Below are positions 17,565 through 25,686 of a stretch of DNA of 64,000 bases, one piece after another; the stretch's first letter is position 1; every line of letters begins with the position of its first letter. A program made the position numbers and the translations under genes. The stretch comes from Acidobacteriota bacterium (lineage in GTDB: Bacteria; Acidobacteriota; Thermoanaerobaculia; Thermoanaerobaculales; Thermoanaerobaculaceae): NCBI GenBank assembly GCA_016213675.1, contig JACQZW010000050.1, forward strand, positions 30,216 through 94,215, in the 5' to 3' direction. Under the pieces are notes generated by a model, which worked only from the letters and a program-made list of their open reading frames with translations, was not told the origin of the DNA and searched no databases.

Positions 17565-19373
17565 GTGGAACCCTCCGGACGCGAAGGGCAGGCACGGCAG
17601 GCCCGCACGTCGATCACCGGGATCCTCGGCCAGTCGCTCATCCTCGTCGCCCTCGTCCCCTTCCTCCCGATCGCCTGGCTGACCTGGCACGACTACGGCG
17701 ACGAGGCGGCCCGCATCGAGGCCGAAATCCAGGAGACCAACCGGCAGATCGCCGAGCTCGCGGCCGGCTCGCTGGACGGCCTGGTCAGGCAGGTCAGGGA
17801 CCGGGCCATGATCGCATTCGGGGGCCATGTGAAGTGGCCGACCGACCCGCTCCCGCCCGGGCTGCCTGGCGTGCGGTGGGAGCTGATTGCAGGCGATGGC
17901 CGGATCACCGCTTCCGGAGTGTCTCCCGACCGGGTCGGCCGCGAAAGCGGCTACGCGGCGATCCTCGAGCCGTCCATCGGTGGCTCCATCCTCGACTTCT
18001 CGCGGGTCGAGCGCTGGATCGACGGCTTCCCGCCGACCAGCGTGCTCCCGCTCCGCCTCGCCCCCGACCGCTGGCTGGTCGCGGTCCTCGATCCCGAGGC
18101 GCTGCGCCGGCTGCTGATCTCGGCGTCGGCCGCCCTCGACCGCCACGTCTACGCCGTCGACGCGGCCGGCCGCCTGCTCTTCTACTCCGACCCGGTCGTG
18201 ACCTCGCGGGGCGACGACGTGCGGCACAACCCGCCGATCCGGCTCTTCACCTCGGGAGGCAGCGGCGAGATCCGCTTCCGGAGCGTCGTCTCCGGCAAGG
18301 AGCGCCTCGGGTTCGTCCAGCCGGCAGCCGAGTCCGGTTGGGGCGTCGTGGTCTCGGCGGACATCGACACCCGCCTCGTGGCCCTGCGCCATCGCTACCG
18401 CGCGCTCGCCCTGTCGATCGCCTTCGCCCTGCTGGCGGCGCTCGCGATCCTACTGTGGACCAGTCGCCGGCTGGCCAGGCCGCTGCTTGACATCCGCGAC
18501 GCCCTGCGCGCCGGCGACCGGCCCGGCCGCGGTCCGCTCGGGGTACCCGGCTCGGCGCGCGACATCGCCGAGTACGACGAGCTGGTCGGCGCCTTCGACG
18601 ACCTCTCGGCCCGCTTCGCGGCGACCGAGCGGGAGCTCGTCCAGGCCGAGAAGGCGCTGCTCCTCGGGCAGCTCGCCTCGGGCCTCGCCCACGAGATCGG
18701 CACGCCGCTCAACGTCATCTCGGGGAACGCCCAGTACCTGCTGAAGAAGGCCGGGCCGGACCACCCCGCGGCCGCCACCCTGCAGCTCATCGTCAAGCAG
18801 GCCGAACGGATCACCGCGATGATCCGCCGTCTCCTCGACTTCTCCCGCCCCACCGAGGCGCGCCTGGTCGCCGTCGACCTCGGCGCCGTGGTCCGCCAGG
18901 TCGTCGAGATGGTCCCCGGGATGACGCGCAAGGTCGAGGTCCGGACCGACATCGACCCGGCGACGCCGCCGGTGCTCGGCGACCCCCGCCTCCTCGAGCA
19001 CGCCCTGGTCAACCTGATCGTCAACGCCCGGCAGGCGATGCCCGGCGGCGGGACGTTGTCGATCGTCGTGGGCGTCGGGATGCCCGACGAGGAGCGTGTC
19101 GGCGACGGGGCGCACTGGGTGTGCCTGCGGGTCGCCGACACCGGCTGCGGCATCGCGCCGGAGAACGTGGCGCGGGTGTTCCAGCCGTTCTTCACGACCA
19201 AGGCCCAGGGCGAGGGCACCGGCCTGGGACTGGCAATCGTCGAGCGTATCGTCCGCCAGCACGGCGGCCGCGTCGAGGTGGCGAGCGCGGTCGGCCGGGG
19301 CAGCGTCTTCACGATCCGGTTGCACCCCGCGCCGGCGGGGCCCGAGCGTCCGGCAGGGAGGGTCGATGGGTGA
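17565..19373 (+). CDS. Membrane sensor histidine kinase, NtrB-like partner of the sigma-54 activator
   Basis: A protein of 602 residues. A first membrane helix (about 21-43) is followed by an extracytoplasmic sensor region of about 230 residues, a second helix (about 279-298), a HAMP-like linker with ARPLLDIRDALRAGD, HisKA with LASGLAHEIGTPLNVISG (phospho-His) and HATPase with DTGCGIAPEN and FFTTKAQGEGTGLGLA. The HEIGTPLN box is typical of kinases paired with NtrC-type activators. Its stop overlaps the start of the sigma-54 activator by 8 bases, so the two are a coupled two-component pair. The ligand is unknown. The start is GTG after GGGCGCAGG; a TAGACT box near 17504 may be the promoter. 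Confidence 0.93.
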   Translation: MEPSGREGQARQARTSITGILGQSLILVALVPFLPIAWLTWHDYGDEAARIEAEIQETNRQIAELAAGSLDGLVRQVRDRAMIAFGGHVKWPTDPLPPGLPGVRWELIAGDGRITASGVSPDRVGRESGYAAILEPSIGGSILDFSRVERWIDGFPPTSVLPLRLAPDRWLVAVLDPEALRRLLISASAALDRHVYAVDAAGRLLFYSDPVVTSRGDDVRHNPPIRLFTSGGSGEIRFRSVVSGKERLGFVQPAAESGWGVVVSADIDTRLVALRHRYRALALSIAFALLAALAILLWTSRRLARPLLDIRDALRAGDRPGRGPLGVPGSARDIAEYDELVGAFDDLSARFAATERELVQAEKALLLGQLASGLAHEIGTPLNVISGNAQYLLKKAGPDHPAAATLQLIVKQAERITAMIRRLLDFSRPTEARLVAVDLGAVVRQVVEMVPGMTRKVEVRTDIDPATPPVLGDPRLLEHALVNLIVNARQAMPGGGTLSIVVGVGMPDEERVGDGAHWVCLRVADTGCGIAPENVARVFQPFFTTKAQGEGTGLGLAIVERIVRQHGGRVEVASAVGRGSVFTIRLHPAPAGPERPAGRVDG

Positions 19374-20748
19374 CGGACGGGAAGAACGGGCGGTGACGGG
19401 CGACCCGGTCCGGGTGCTGGTCGCCGAGGACGACGGCGAGATGCTGGACCTCATCCGCCGCGTCCTCGCCGACGAGGGCTATGCCGTGATCACCGCCAGC
19501 GACGGGCAGGAGGCGCTGGCACGCCTGGACGACGGCGAGTTCGACATCGTCCTCACCGACGTGCGCATGCCCGGGGCCGACGGCGTCGCGGTGCTGCGGC
19601 GGGCCATGACCCGCAAGCTGCACCAGCCGGTGATCCTGATGACGGCGTTCGGCAGCATCTCGTCGGCCGTCGAGGCGATGCGCGAGGGGGCGTTCCACTA
19701 CCTGGCCAAGCCGTTCGACCTCGACGACCTGCTCGGGATCGTCTCCTCGGCGGCGACCCAGATCCGCCAGCTCCGCGAGTCGAACCTCAACGAGTTCGAG
19801 AGCGACCCGTTCTTCCCCGTCGTGTTCCGCTCCCGGGCGATGCGCGAGCTGCTCCTGCTCGCCCGCGAGGTGGCGGCGAGCACCGCGACGGTCCTCGTCC
19901 AGGGCAGCTCCGGGACCGGCAAGGAGCTGCTGGCGCGGGCCATCCACCGCATGAGCCGGCGCCGGGACCGGCCGTTCGTCGCCGTGGACTGCAGCGCCAT
20001 CCCGGAGACGCTGCTCGAGAGCGAGCTGTTCGGCCACGCCCGCGGCGCCTTCACCGGCGCGGTCGGGGAGCGTCGCGGCATCATCGCGGAGGCCGACGGC
20101 GGCACGCTGTTCCTCGACGAGGTGGGCAACCTCTCCCCGGCCGTCCAGGCCAAGCTGCTCCGCTTCCTCCAGGAGCGGCGCTACCGCCGGGTCGGCGACA
20201 CCGTGGAGCGCGCCGTCGACGTCCGGGTCGTGTCGGCGAGCAACCGCGACATCCGCGAGGAGGTCAGGCGGGGCGCCTTCCGCGAGGACCTCTTCTACCG
20301 GCTGTCGGTGATCCCGCTCCACGTCCCCGACCTCAAGGAGCGGCGCGAGGACGTGCCGCCGCTCGTCTACCACTTCATCCGCACCTTCAACGCTGCCAAC
20401 GCCTACCAGGTCGAGGGCATCCGCGCCGACGCGCTCGACCTCCTGCTCGACCACGACTGGCCCGGGAACGTCCGTCAGCTCGAGAACGTCTGCGAGCGCG
20501 CGGTGATCCTCCGCAAGGCCGGGCTGATCCAGCCCCGCGACCTCCCCGACGACGTCGTCGCCTCCCGGCGCGACGGCGCGGCCGGAGCACGCTCGCTGGA
20601 GGAGCTGGAGAAGGCCTACATCCTCCGCCTGCTCGGCGAGTGCGACGGCAACCAGTCGCGCGTCGCGCGCATCCTCGGGATCAACCGGCGGACGCTGTAC
20701 CGCAAGCTCAGGGCGTGGGGCGCGGCAGCCGGCGAGCCGCCCGCCTAG
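19366..20748 (+). CDS. NtrC-family sigma-54-dependent response regulator
   Basis: A protein of 460 residues. The receiver (about 14-125) has VAEDD, phospho-Asp in VLTDVRMPG and Lys in LAKPFD. The AAA+ domain (about 150-385) has Walker A GSSGTGKE, the GAFTGA loop that contacts sigma-54, and Walker B GTLFLDEVG. The Fis-type helix-turn-helix (about 420-455) has NQSRVARILGINRRTLYRKL. It overlaps the kinase gene by 8 bases (ATGGGTGA). A near-consensus sigma-54 promoter with a dyad upstream lies just downstream at 20841-20912, which is its likely target. Together these make it the local activator of the 20.9-30.9 kb cluster. Confidence 0.95.
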   Translation: MGDGREERAVTGDPVRVLVAEDDGEMLDLIRRVLADEGYAVITASDGQEALARLDDGEFDIVLTDVRMPGADGVAVLRRAMTRKLHQPVILMTAFGSISSAVEAMREGAFHYLAKPFDLDDLLGIVSSAATQIRQLRESNLNEFESDPFFPVVFRSRAMRELLLLAREVAASTATVLVQGSSGTGKELLARAIHRMSRRRDRPFVAVDCSAIPETLLESELFGHARGAFTGAVGERRGIIAEADGGTLFLDEVGNLSPAVQAKLLRFLQERRYRRVGDTVERAVDVRVVSASNRDIREEVRRGAFREDLFYRLSVIPLHVPDLKERREDVPPLVYHFIRTFNAANAYQVEGIRADALDLLLDHDWPGNVRQLENVCERAVILRKAGLIQPRDLPDDVVASRRDGAAGARSLEELEKAYILRLLGECDGNQSRVARILGINRRTLYRKLRAWGAAAGEPPA

Positions 20749-20840
20749 CCTGCGCACCTCTGTCTCAGCCCGACCTCCCGGTCTATCTCGCTGCACGTTC
20801 GCGGCTTGGGGCTGCACCCGAGCCGGCGGTCCGGCGCGGT

Positions 20841-20855
20841 GGGACAAATCGTCCC
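20841..20855. promoter_or_regulatory. Dyad, probable binding site of the NtrC-like activator
   Basis: GGGAC-AAATC-GTCCC is a perfect 5-bp inverted repeat. Extended outward it is nearly symmetric (GCGGT on the left, ACTGC on the right, with one extra base). Its centre lies about 75 bp upstream of the predicted sigma-54 start site, which suits an enhancer-like activator site. Confidence 0.5.
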
Positions 20856-20896
20856 GACTGCACCGGGCACGGGCCGCGCCGGGCGCCGTCTCCCCG

Positions 20897-20912
20897 TGGC
20901 ACCGGGTTTGCT
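20897..20912 (+). promoter_or_regulatory. Sigma-54 promoter (TGGCAC-N5-TTGCT)
   Basis: The 16 bases match the -24/-12 consensus TGGCAC-N5-TTGCW at every conserved position. It is the only such match I found in an intergenic region of the window. It sits immediately downstream of a GAFTGA-containing activator gene. Transcription would begin near 20923, only about 5 bases before the ATG at 20928. Confidence 0.82.
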
Positions 20913-20927
20913 CTTCCGCGACCTACG

Positions 20928-21458
20928 ATGACCGCCGTCAGGCTCGGCTCCGCATCGCCAGACGTGGCCCAACCGATCCGGGTCCTCGTCGCCTCCGGCG
21001 ATCGCATCTTCGCCGACCACCTGTGCACGTGCCTCGCGGCCAAGCACATGGCGGTCACCGTCTGGACGGCTTCCGCCGGCGGCCGGCTGCCCGACCTCGC
21101 CCGAACCGACGTGCTCCTGGTCGAGACCTACGGCCTCGACGAGGCGCAGCGCGACCTGCTCGAGTCGCTCCGCGACGCCGCGCCGCTCGTCGAGGTGGTG
21201 GCGATCTCCTCCGACCCCGCCGTCGAGGACGTCGTGCAGGCGCTGCGGGCCGGCGTCTTCGCGGTCCTCGAGTACCCGGTCTCCAGCGACGTCATCGTGC
21301 ACGAGATCACCCGCGCCGGCGAACGCAAGCGGCGCGCCGAGCAGCGTATCCGGGAGCTCGACGGAGAGGCGCGGTGGGGGGAAACCGCCGCCCGCACGGC
21401 TGGTGGCGGCAAGGTCGGGAGCAGCAGCGAACCAGGAGAGGAAGGGAGGGAGCGTTGA
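20928..21458 (+). CDS. Degenerate receiver-domain protein (pseudo-receiver)
   Basis: A protein of 176 residues. The fold pattern of a response-regulator receiver is clear (IRVLVASGDRIFADHLCTCL, then ALRAGVFAVLEYPVSSDVIVHEI), but key residues are changed. The phospho-acceptor Asp is Glu66 (DVLLVETYG), the conserved Lys is Tyr116 (LEYPV), and the N-terminal acidic pair is reduced to one Asp. A charged, Gly/Ser-rich C-terminal tail follows. It cannot take phosphate in the usual way, so it may mimic the active state or act as a docking protein (inference). It is the first gene after the sigma-54 promoter, and its TGA overlaps the TTG start of the porin. Confidence 0.78.
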   Translation: MTAVRLGSASPDVAQPIRVLVASGDRIFADHLCTCLAAKHMAVTVWTASAGGRLPDLARTDVLLVETYGLDEAQRDLLESLRDAAPLVEVVAISSDPAVEDVVQALRAGVFAVLEYPVSSDVIVHEITRAGERKRRAEQRIRELDGEARWGETAARTAGGGKVGSSSEPGEEGRER

Positions 21459-23017
21459 GAGCATTCATCCCCATCGGCGGGCTGGTCGTCGCCGCACTCT
21501 GCGCAGGGTCCACCGCGGCGCTGGGCCAGGGAGCGCCGACACCGACCCCGACACCGGCTGAGGCGGCTCCGGCGGCCCCGACCGGTGAAACCGGCAAGGC
21601 CGAGAAGAAACCGGCCGCGGCGAGCACCGCGCTCGACGGCGTCTTCAAGGACGGCTTCACCCTGCGGACCCCGGACAAGAAGAGCGAGCTGAAGCTCCAG
21701 GCCTCGGTCCAGCTCGACGCACGCGGGTACGGCGGCGACTCGGTCGCGCCCAGCTCGTTCGACATCCGCCGGGCCCGCATCGACTTCAACGCCAAGCTGT
21801 ACGACTACATCGCGGTGCGGATCCAGGCGGCGCTCGAGGACAACCCGTACATCCGCAACGCCTACATGGACATCGGCCGCCGGGAGACGTTCAAGCTGCG
21901 GATCGGCCAGATGAAGGTGCCGTTCTCCACCCAGTGGCTCACCCTCGACAACCGGGTCGACTTCATCGAGCGCGGCAGCGACACCCCGGTCTACCCGTTC
22001 TTCGACCGCGGTCTGCTCGTCTGGGGTACCGTCGCGAAGGGCACGACGACCTACAGCCTGGGGGTCTTCAACGGGAACGGCGTCGACGTCGAGGGCACCA
22101 AGGGAGACATCGACGACCACAAGGACGCCGCCGCCCGCCTCTTCCTCCAGCCGTTCCGCAACTCCCAGTCCCGGGGGCTCAAGGGGCTCTACCTGGTCGG
22201 CCAGGGGACCTACGCCCTCACCTCGGCGCCGACCCGCCGGTTCGAGACGCGCGGCCTGATGGCGGCGAACTACGAGTCGCTCCTGTGGCGCTGGCGCACC
22301 GAGCAGGTCCTCGGCTCGAACGTGCGCAACACCGACCAGATCGCCGGCGAGATCGACTCGCGGACCCGCCTCGGCGCCGAGGCGAACTACATCCTCGGCC
22401 CCTTCTCGGCGAGCGTCGAGTGGGCCGAGACCGAGTACGAGGGGATTGCCGTCTACCACGACTTCTGGGTCGGCTCGAAGCGGCTCAAGCACGACCCGGT
22501 GCTGGCGCGCGATGGCAAGATCCGCAACACCTCCGTCTGGCTCAGCTACTTCCTGACCGGCGAGAGCAAGCTCGTCGACACCTGGGGATGGACGCAGCCG
22601 AGCCCGGCCAGGCCGTACTGGCCCGGCAACGGCAACCGGGGCGCCTGGGAGCTCCTCGCCCGCTACTCGTCGACCTCGACCGACCCCCAACTGTTCGACA
22701 CGGTGCGGGTGAACGGGTTCACCGCCGCGGACTTCCCGGCGGCGCCGCCGGTCCTGGTTGGCGAGGGCGGCTCCGTGAACGCCGCGATCCTCGAGGGCGC
22801 CCCGGAGGTCCGCGAGGTCAGCCTCGGGCTGAACTGGACGATGAACTACAACTTCCGGATCCTCTTCGACTGGACCTACATCTGGGCGCCGGAGTACACC
22901 GGCGGGAAGAACGGCATCGTTTCCGGGGGCAGCTCGGAGCTGGCCGACCTGACCGAGAAAAACCGCATCGTCGAGAGCGAGCACATGCTCGGCATGCGCT
23001 TCATCTTCAGGATCTAG
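21455..23017 (+). CDS. Phosphate-selective porin O/P family outer-membrane protein
   Basis: A protein of 520 residues. The TTG start at 21455 overlaps the previous stop (TTGA) and follows GGGAGGGAGCG; it gives a good signal peptide (AFIPIGGLVVAALCAGSTAALG). A Pro/Thr/Ala linker leads to the barrel from about residue 65. Family marks include QLDARGYGGDS, the FDIRRARIDFNAKLYDYI strand pair, LRIGQMKVPFSTQW and VDFIERGSDTP. OprO/OprP-type porins form anion-preferring trimeric channels in the outer membrane. Its position ahead of a TauE/SafE transporter suggests the cluster moves an anion through the envelope. Identity of the anion is unknown. Confidence 0.88.
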   Translation: MRAFIPIGGLVVAALCAGSTAALGQGAPTPTPTPAEAAPAAPTGETGKAEKKPAAASTALDGVFKDGFTLRTPDKKSELKLQASVQLDARGYGGDSVAPSSFDIRRARIDFNAKLYDYIAVRIQAALEDNPYIRNAYMDIGRRETFKLRIGQMKVPFSTQWLTLDNRVDFIERGSDTPVYPFFDRGLLVWGTVAKGTTTYSLGVFNGNGVDVEGTKGDIDDHKDAAARLFLQPFRNSQSRGLKGLYLVGQGTYALTSAPTRRFETRGLMAANYESLLWRWRTEQVLGSNVRNTDQIAGEIDSRTRLGAEANYILGPFSASVEWAETEYEGIAVYHDFWVGSKRLKHDPVLARDGKIRNTSVWLSYFLTGESKLVDTWGWTQPSPARPYWPGNGNRGAWELLARYSSTSTDPQLFDTVRVNGFTAADFPAAPPVLVGEGGSVNAAILEGAPEVREVSLGLNWTMNYNFRILFDWTYIWAPEYTGGKNGIVSGGSSELADLTEKNRIVESEHMLGMRFIFRI

Positions 23018-23018
23018 C

Positions 23019-23039
23019 CCGGGGCGGTACGAGCCCCGG
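23019..23039 (+). other. Intergenic hairpin between porin and next gene
   Basis: A 7-bp stem CCGGGGC/GCCCCGG with a 7-base loop begins 2 bases after the porin stop. There is no T-run, so it is more likely a processing or attenuation element than a full terminator. Confidence 0.35.
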
Positions 23040-23065
23040 TCGGGAGTGTGCGAAAGGAGGATGCG

Positions 23066-23623
23066 ATGGAACACGGAACACGGGGGCGGGCGGTGGTCAA
23101 GTTCCTCTTCTGGACCGCCGTCGCCGCCTCGCTGGTCTTCACGATGGCGCGTGCGCACGTCAGCGGCCGACTGGCGGCGTGGTACTACCACACCGCCGCC
23201 ATCGAGGGGTACGCGGTCAACGCGGACACCTTCCTGGACGCCACCGCGGCCGCCCCGGCGACTCTCGCGGTCGGCAACTTCGAGCGGATCGAGGGCAGGC
23301 AGGCGGTGCCGGTCAAGCAGGGTGACCGGCTGCCCGCCAACGCGAACGGCATCATCGGCAAGGACATCCTGGACAAGGGCGTCCGCGCCACGCTCGCCGG
23401 CGACACCATCGTCGTCAAGGTGCCGTGGAAGATCTCCGAGTCCAAGGGCTTCAAGTTCAAGGACACGTTCAAGCACAAGGGGATCAAGACCTATCCCTGG
23501 GGCGCGGCGTGGAACGTCGCGATGACGCTCGGGATCGGCCTGGCCCTGGGCTTCATGGCGGAGGGGTTCACCGACCTCCTGGGCATCAAGCTCGAGAAGA
23601 TCCGCCACTTCGAAGGGCATTAG
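23066..23623 (+). CDS. Two-helix membrane protein with extracytoplasmic domain, unknown function
   Basis: A protein of 185 residues. The ATG at 23066 is favoured over an in-frame GTG 18 bases upstream because AAAGGAGG lies 5 bases before it. One helix near residues 12-30 (VVKFLFWTAVAASLVFTMA) and one near 152-172 bracket a soluble region rich in Lys/Asp (for example PWKISESKGFKFKDTFKHKG) that should face the periplasm. The C-terminus LLGIKLEKIRHFEGH is cytoplasmic. I recognise no family. It ends 10 bp before the TauE/SafE gene, so it is a likely accessory subunit of that transporter. Confidence 0.72.
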   Translation: MEHGTRGRAVVKFLFWTAVAASLVFTMARAHVSGRLAAWYYHTAAIEGYAVNADTFLDATAAAPATLAVGNFERIEGRQAVPVKQGDRLPANANGIIGKDILDKGVRATLAGDTIVVKVPWKISESKGFKFKDTFKHKGIKTYPWGAAWNVAMTLGIGLALGFMAEGFTDLLGIKLEKIRHFEGH

Positions 23624-23633
23624 GGAGGCCGGC

Positions 23634-24695
23634 ATGTTCGATTTCGTCGTTGCAGGCGTCGTCGCACCCATCTTCCTGCTCGTCTTCGTCGGCTTCACCG
23701 TGGGCACCGTCGGCGGCTTCATCGGCGTCGGCGGCGGGTACATGGTGACGCCGGCGCTCATCGTCTTCGGGTTCCCCGGCTACATGGCCTCGGGCATCGA
23801 CATGACCCACATCGCCGGCAAGGGCCTGGTCTCGACCATCAGGCACCGACAACTCGGCAACATCGACTGGACGATGGCCCTGTCGATGGTCGCCGGGACC
23901 ATGCTCGGCGTCGAGCTGGGCGTCCGCCTGCTCGTCTACTTCAAGAAGCTCGGGATCTCGGGCGTGGTCCTGCTGCTCACCTCCGTGGTGGTCATGTTCA
24001 GTCTCTTCCTCTACACCCAGATCGAGACCCGGCGCGCCCACCGCAAGGCCGAGCAGATGACCCGCGACGGCCAGAAGATCATGCGGGAGATCCAGACCTC
24101 GAACCTCCCCTCGTACTTCCAGAGGATCCCGTTCTTCCCCATCGTCCGCTGCCGGACCGCCCGGGTCGTGGTGTCGATGTGGGTGATCGTCGGGGTCGGC
24201 GTCATCACCGGCTTCCTCGCCGGCTTCCTCGGCGTCGGCGGCGGGTTCATCCGGGTCCCGGCGCTCGTCTACCTGGTCGGCGCCTCGACCCACATCGCGG
24301 TCGGCACCGACCTCGTCGAGATCGTCTTCTCCGGCGGCTACGGGGCGCTGCGTCACTCGATGGAGGGCCACGTCGACATGATGGCGGTGCTGTTCATGAT
24401 CCTCGGGGCCATGTTCGGAGCGCAGTTCGGGTCGATCGCCACGTCGTACGTGCGCGGCCCGGCGATCCGCTACATCCTGTCGTACTCGCTGATCCTCGCC
24501 ACCTGCGGCGCCGTGCTGCGCCTCGCCTACGTCCTCACCGGCCAGTCCGTCGAGATCCTCTCGCTGCTGGCGGTCATGCTCACCCTCGGCGAGATGATCT
24601 TCCTCTGCCTGTTCATCATCTCGTTGGTGCTGTTCGCGATCCGCCACCGGAAGGGCAAGACCGTGCCGCCGTGGGTCCCCTCGCTCGTCGTGTAA
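23634..24695 (+). CDS. TauE/SafE (TSUP) family anion transporter
   Basis: A protein of 353 residues. Both halves carry the family's Gly-rich helix signature: GGFIGVGGGYMVTPAL near residue 25 and GFLAGFLGVGGGFIRVPAL near 198, as in the two-repeat TSUP fold, with about eight membrane helices. A central cytoplasmic loop (about 125-175) is longer and more charged than usual (RAHRKAEQMTRDGQKIMREI). Relatives export sulfite, sulfoacetate or similar small anions. It lies within the sigma-54-driven cluster between small membrane proteins. The substrate cannot be assigned; the porin upstream also points to an anion. Confidence 0.9.
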   Translation: MFDFVVAGVVAPIFLLVFVGFTVGTVGGFIGVGGGYMVTPALIVFGFPGYMASGIDMTHIAGKGLVSTIRHRQLGNIDWTMALSMVAGTMLGVELGVRLLVYFKKLGISGVVLLLTSVVVMFSLFLYTQIETRRAHRKAEQMTRDGQKIMREIQTSNLPSYFQRIPFFPIVRCRTARVVVSMWVIVGVGVITGFLAGFLGVGGGFIRVPALVYLVGASTHIAVGTDLVEIVFSGGYGALRHSMEGHVDMMAVLFMILGAMFGAQFGSIATSYVRGPAIRYILSYSLILATCGAVLRLAYVLTGQSVEILSLLAVMLTLGEMIFLCLFIISLVLFAIRHRKGKTVPPWVPSLVV

Positions 24696-24706
24696 GGAGG
24701 TCGATA

Positions 24707-24826
24707 ATGCCGAAAAAGTTGCGTTGGTTCATCGACTCGATGTTCGGCTACTGGGTCCTGCTCCTGGTCATCTCCCTCGGCACCGCCGCGGGGATCTACG
24801 AGATCTGGCTCAAGGGCCGGATGTAG
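24707..24826 (+). CDS. Very small single-helix membrane protein (39 residues)
   Basis: A 39-residue gene that is easily missed. The ATG at 24707 has AAGGAGG 6 bases upstream, directly after the TauE/SafE stop. The sequence starts MPKKLRWFIDSMFG, continues into one hydrophobic helix (about 15-31) and ends YEIWLKGRM, so it should be a single-pass protein with a basic N-terminus. The gaps to both neighbours are only 9-11 bases, each holding a ribosome-binding site, which supports it as a real gene. It is probably a small subunit or regulator of the TSUP transporter (inference from position). Confidence 0.7.
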   Translation: MPKKLRWFIDSMFGYWVLLLVISLGTAAGIYEIWLKGRM

Positions 24827-24835
24827 GGAGGGGCC

Positions 24836-25039
24836 ATGTCCAAGCCCTGGCAGATCGTGGCCAACACCGTGCTCTACGGCTTCCTCCTCTGGCTTCTCTA
24901 CGACTCGACGCTGCACGAGTGGGACCCGTGGTTCGCCTTCGTGGTCGCCTTCGTCCTCGTCCTGGCGATCGTCATCAGCCTGATCCCGGCGCTCCACGCC
25001 CCACGCGTCTCGCCCGGGCAATACCCGTACGATGACTGA
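24836..25039 (+). CDS. Small two-helix membrane protein (67 residues)
   Basis: A protein of 67 residues with two hydrophobic helices (about 7-22 and 30-51) separated by a short DSTLHEWDPW loop. The C-terminal tail is soluble and ends QYPYDD. GGGAGGGGCC precedes the ATG. Its stop overlaps the next gene's start by 8 bases (25032-25039), implying translational coupling. I recognise no family. Together with the 39-residue gene it forms a pair of small envelope proteins that follow the TauE/SafE transporter. Confidence 0.75.
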   Translation: MSKPWQIVANTVLYGFLLWLLYDSTLHEWDPWFAFVVAFVLVLAIVISLIPALHAPRVSPGQYPYDD

Positions 25040-25676
25040 CCCGACCGCCCTGCGCGCGGAGCTGCGTCGCCTCGTCGAGAAGCAGGCCCGTGGCGACATC
25101 GGCCGGCGCGACTTCGACCGCCAACTCGCCGAGGGCGGTGTCGCGCTGGTCCGCGCGCTGGTGTCGGAACGGCTCGGCGACGGCGAGCGGATCGTGGCCG
25201 AGCACCACGCGGTGCTCGGCCACCTCCGCCTCGCGTCGTCGGTGCTCGCCGAGCCGGAGCAGGAGGCGATCAGCCTGTTCCTCACCGGTCGGCGCCTCCT
25301 TCGCCTACGCTGCCGGATCATCCCGGGCCGGCCGCCCACCGGGGACGACCGCGACGGCACCGTCATCGACGAGGTGCCGATCGCGACCATCACCGCCCTC
25401 GGGACGCGGCGCCGGGTGCGGATTGGCGAGGTGGCGGCGGGCGCGGTGATCACCGCGCTCGCCCTGGTCTTCAAGCCCTGGCTGCTCATCACCGGCACGT
25501 TGCTGGCCGGGCTCGGCATCGCGGGCATGCTCCACGGCCTGCTGCTGCCGACCCGCTGGGTCGAGATCCAGGGGCCGGACCGCGGCGCGGACGACGTCTT
25601 CCGCGTCCACGCGATGGGCCGCAAGAGCGGCCGCGCGCTGCTCGCCCGGCTGCGCGCCGCGACCGCCGGAGGCTGA
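25032..25676 (+). CDS. Unknown protein with C-terminal membrane hairpin
   Basis: A protein of 214 residues. The N-terminal 60 residues are charged and helical (LRAELRRLVEKQARGDIGRRDFDRQLAE resembles a short oligomerisation segment). A beta-rich block from about 80 to 130 reads like a PH or bacterial-PH-type strand set (AISLFLTGRRLLRLRCRII, then DGTVIDEVPIATITALG). Two close membrane helices span about 137-175, and a short beta/helical tail follows. I cannot name a family. It overlaps the 67-residue gene upstream and lies 10 bp before a receiver gene, so it is part of the same transcript. Confidence 0.68.
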   Translation: MTDPTALRAELRRLVEKQARGDIGRRDFDRQLAEGGVALVRALVSERLGDGERIVAEHHAVLGHLRLASSVLAEPEQEAISLFLTGRRLLRLRCRIIPGRPPTGDDRDGTVIDEVPIATITALGTRRRVRIGEVAAGAVITALALVFKPWLLITGTLLAGLGIAGMLHGLLLPTRWVEIQGPDRGADDVFRVHAMGRKSGRALLARLRAATAGG

Positions 25677-25686
25677 GGAGGGAACG

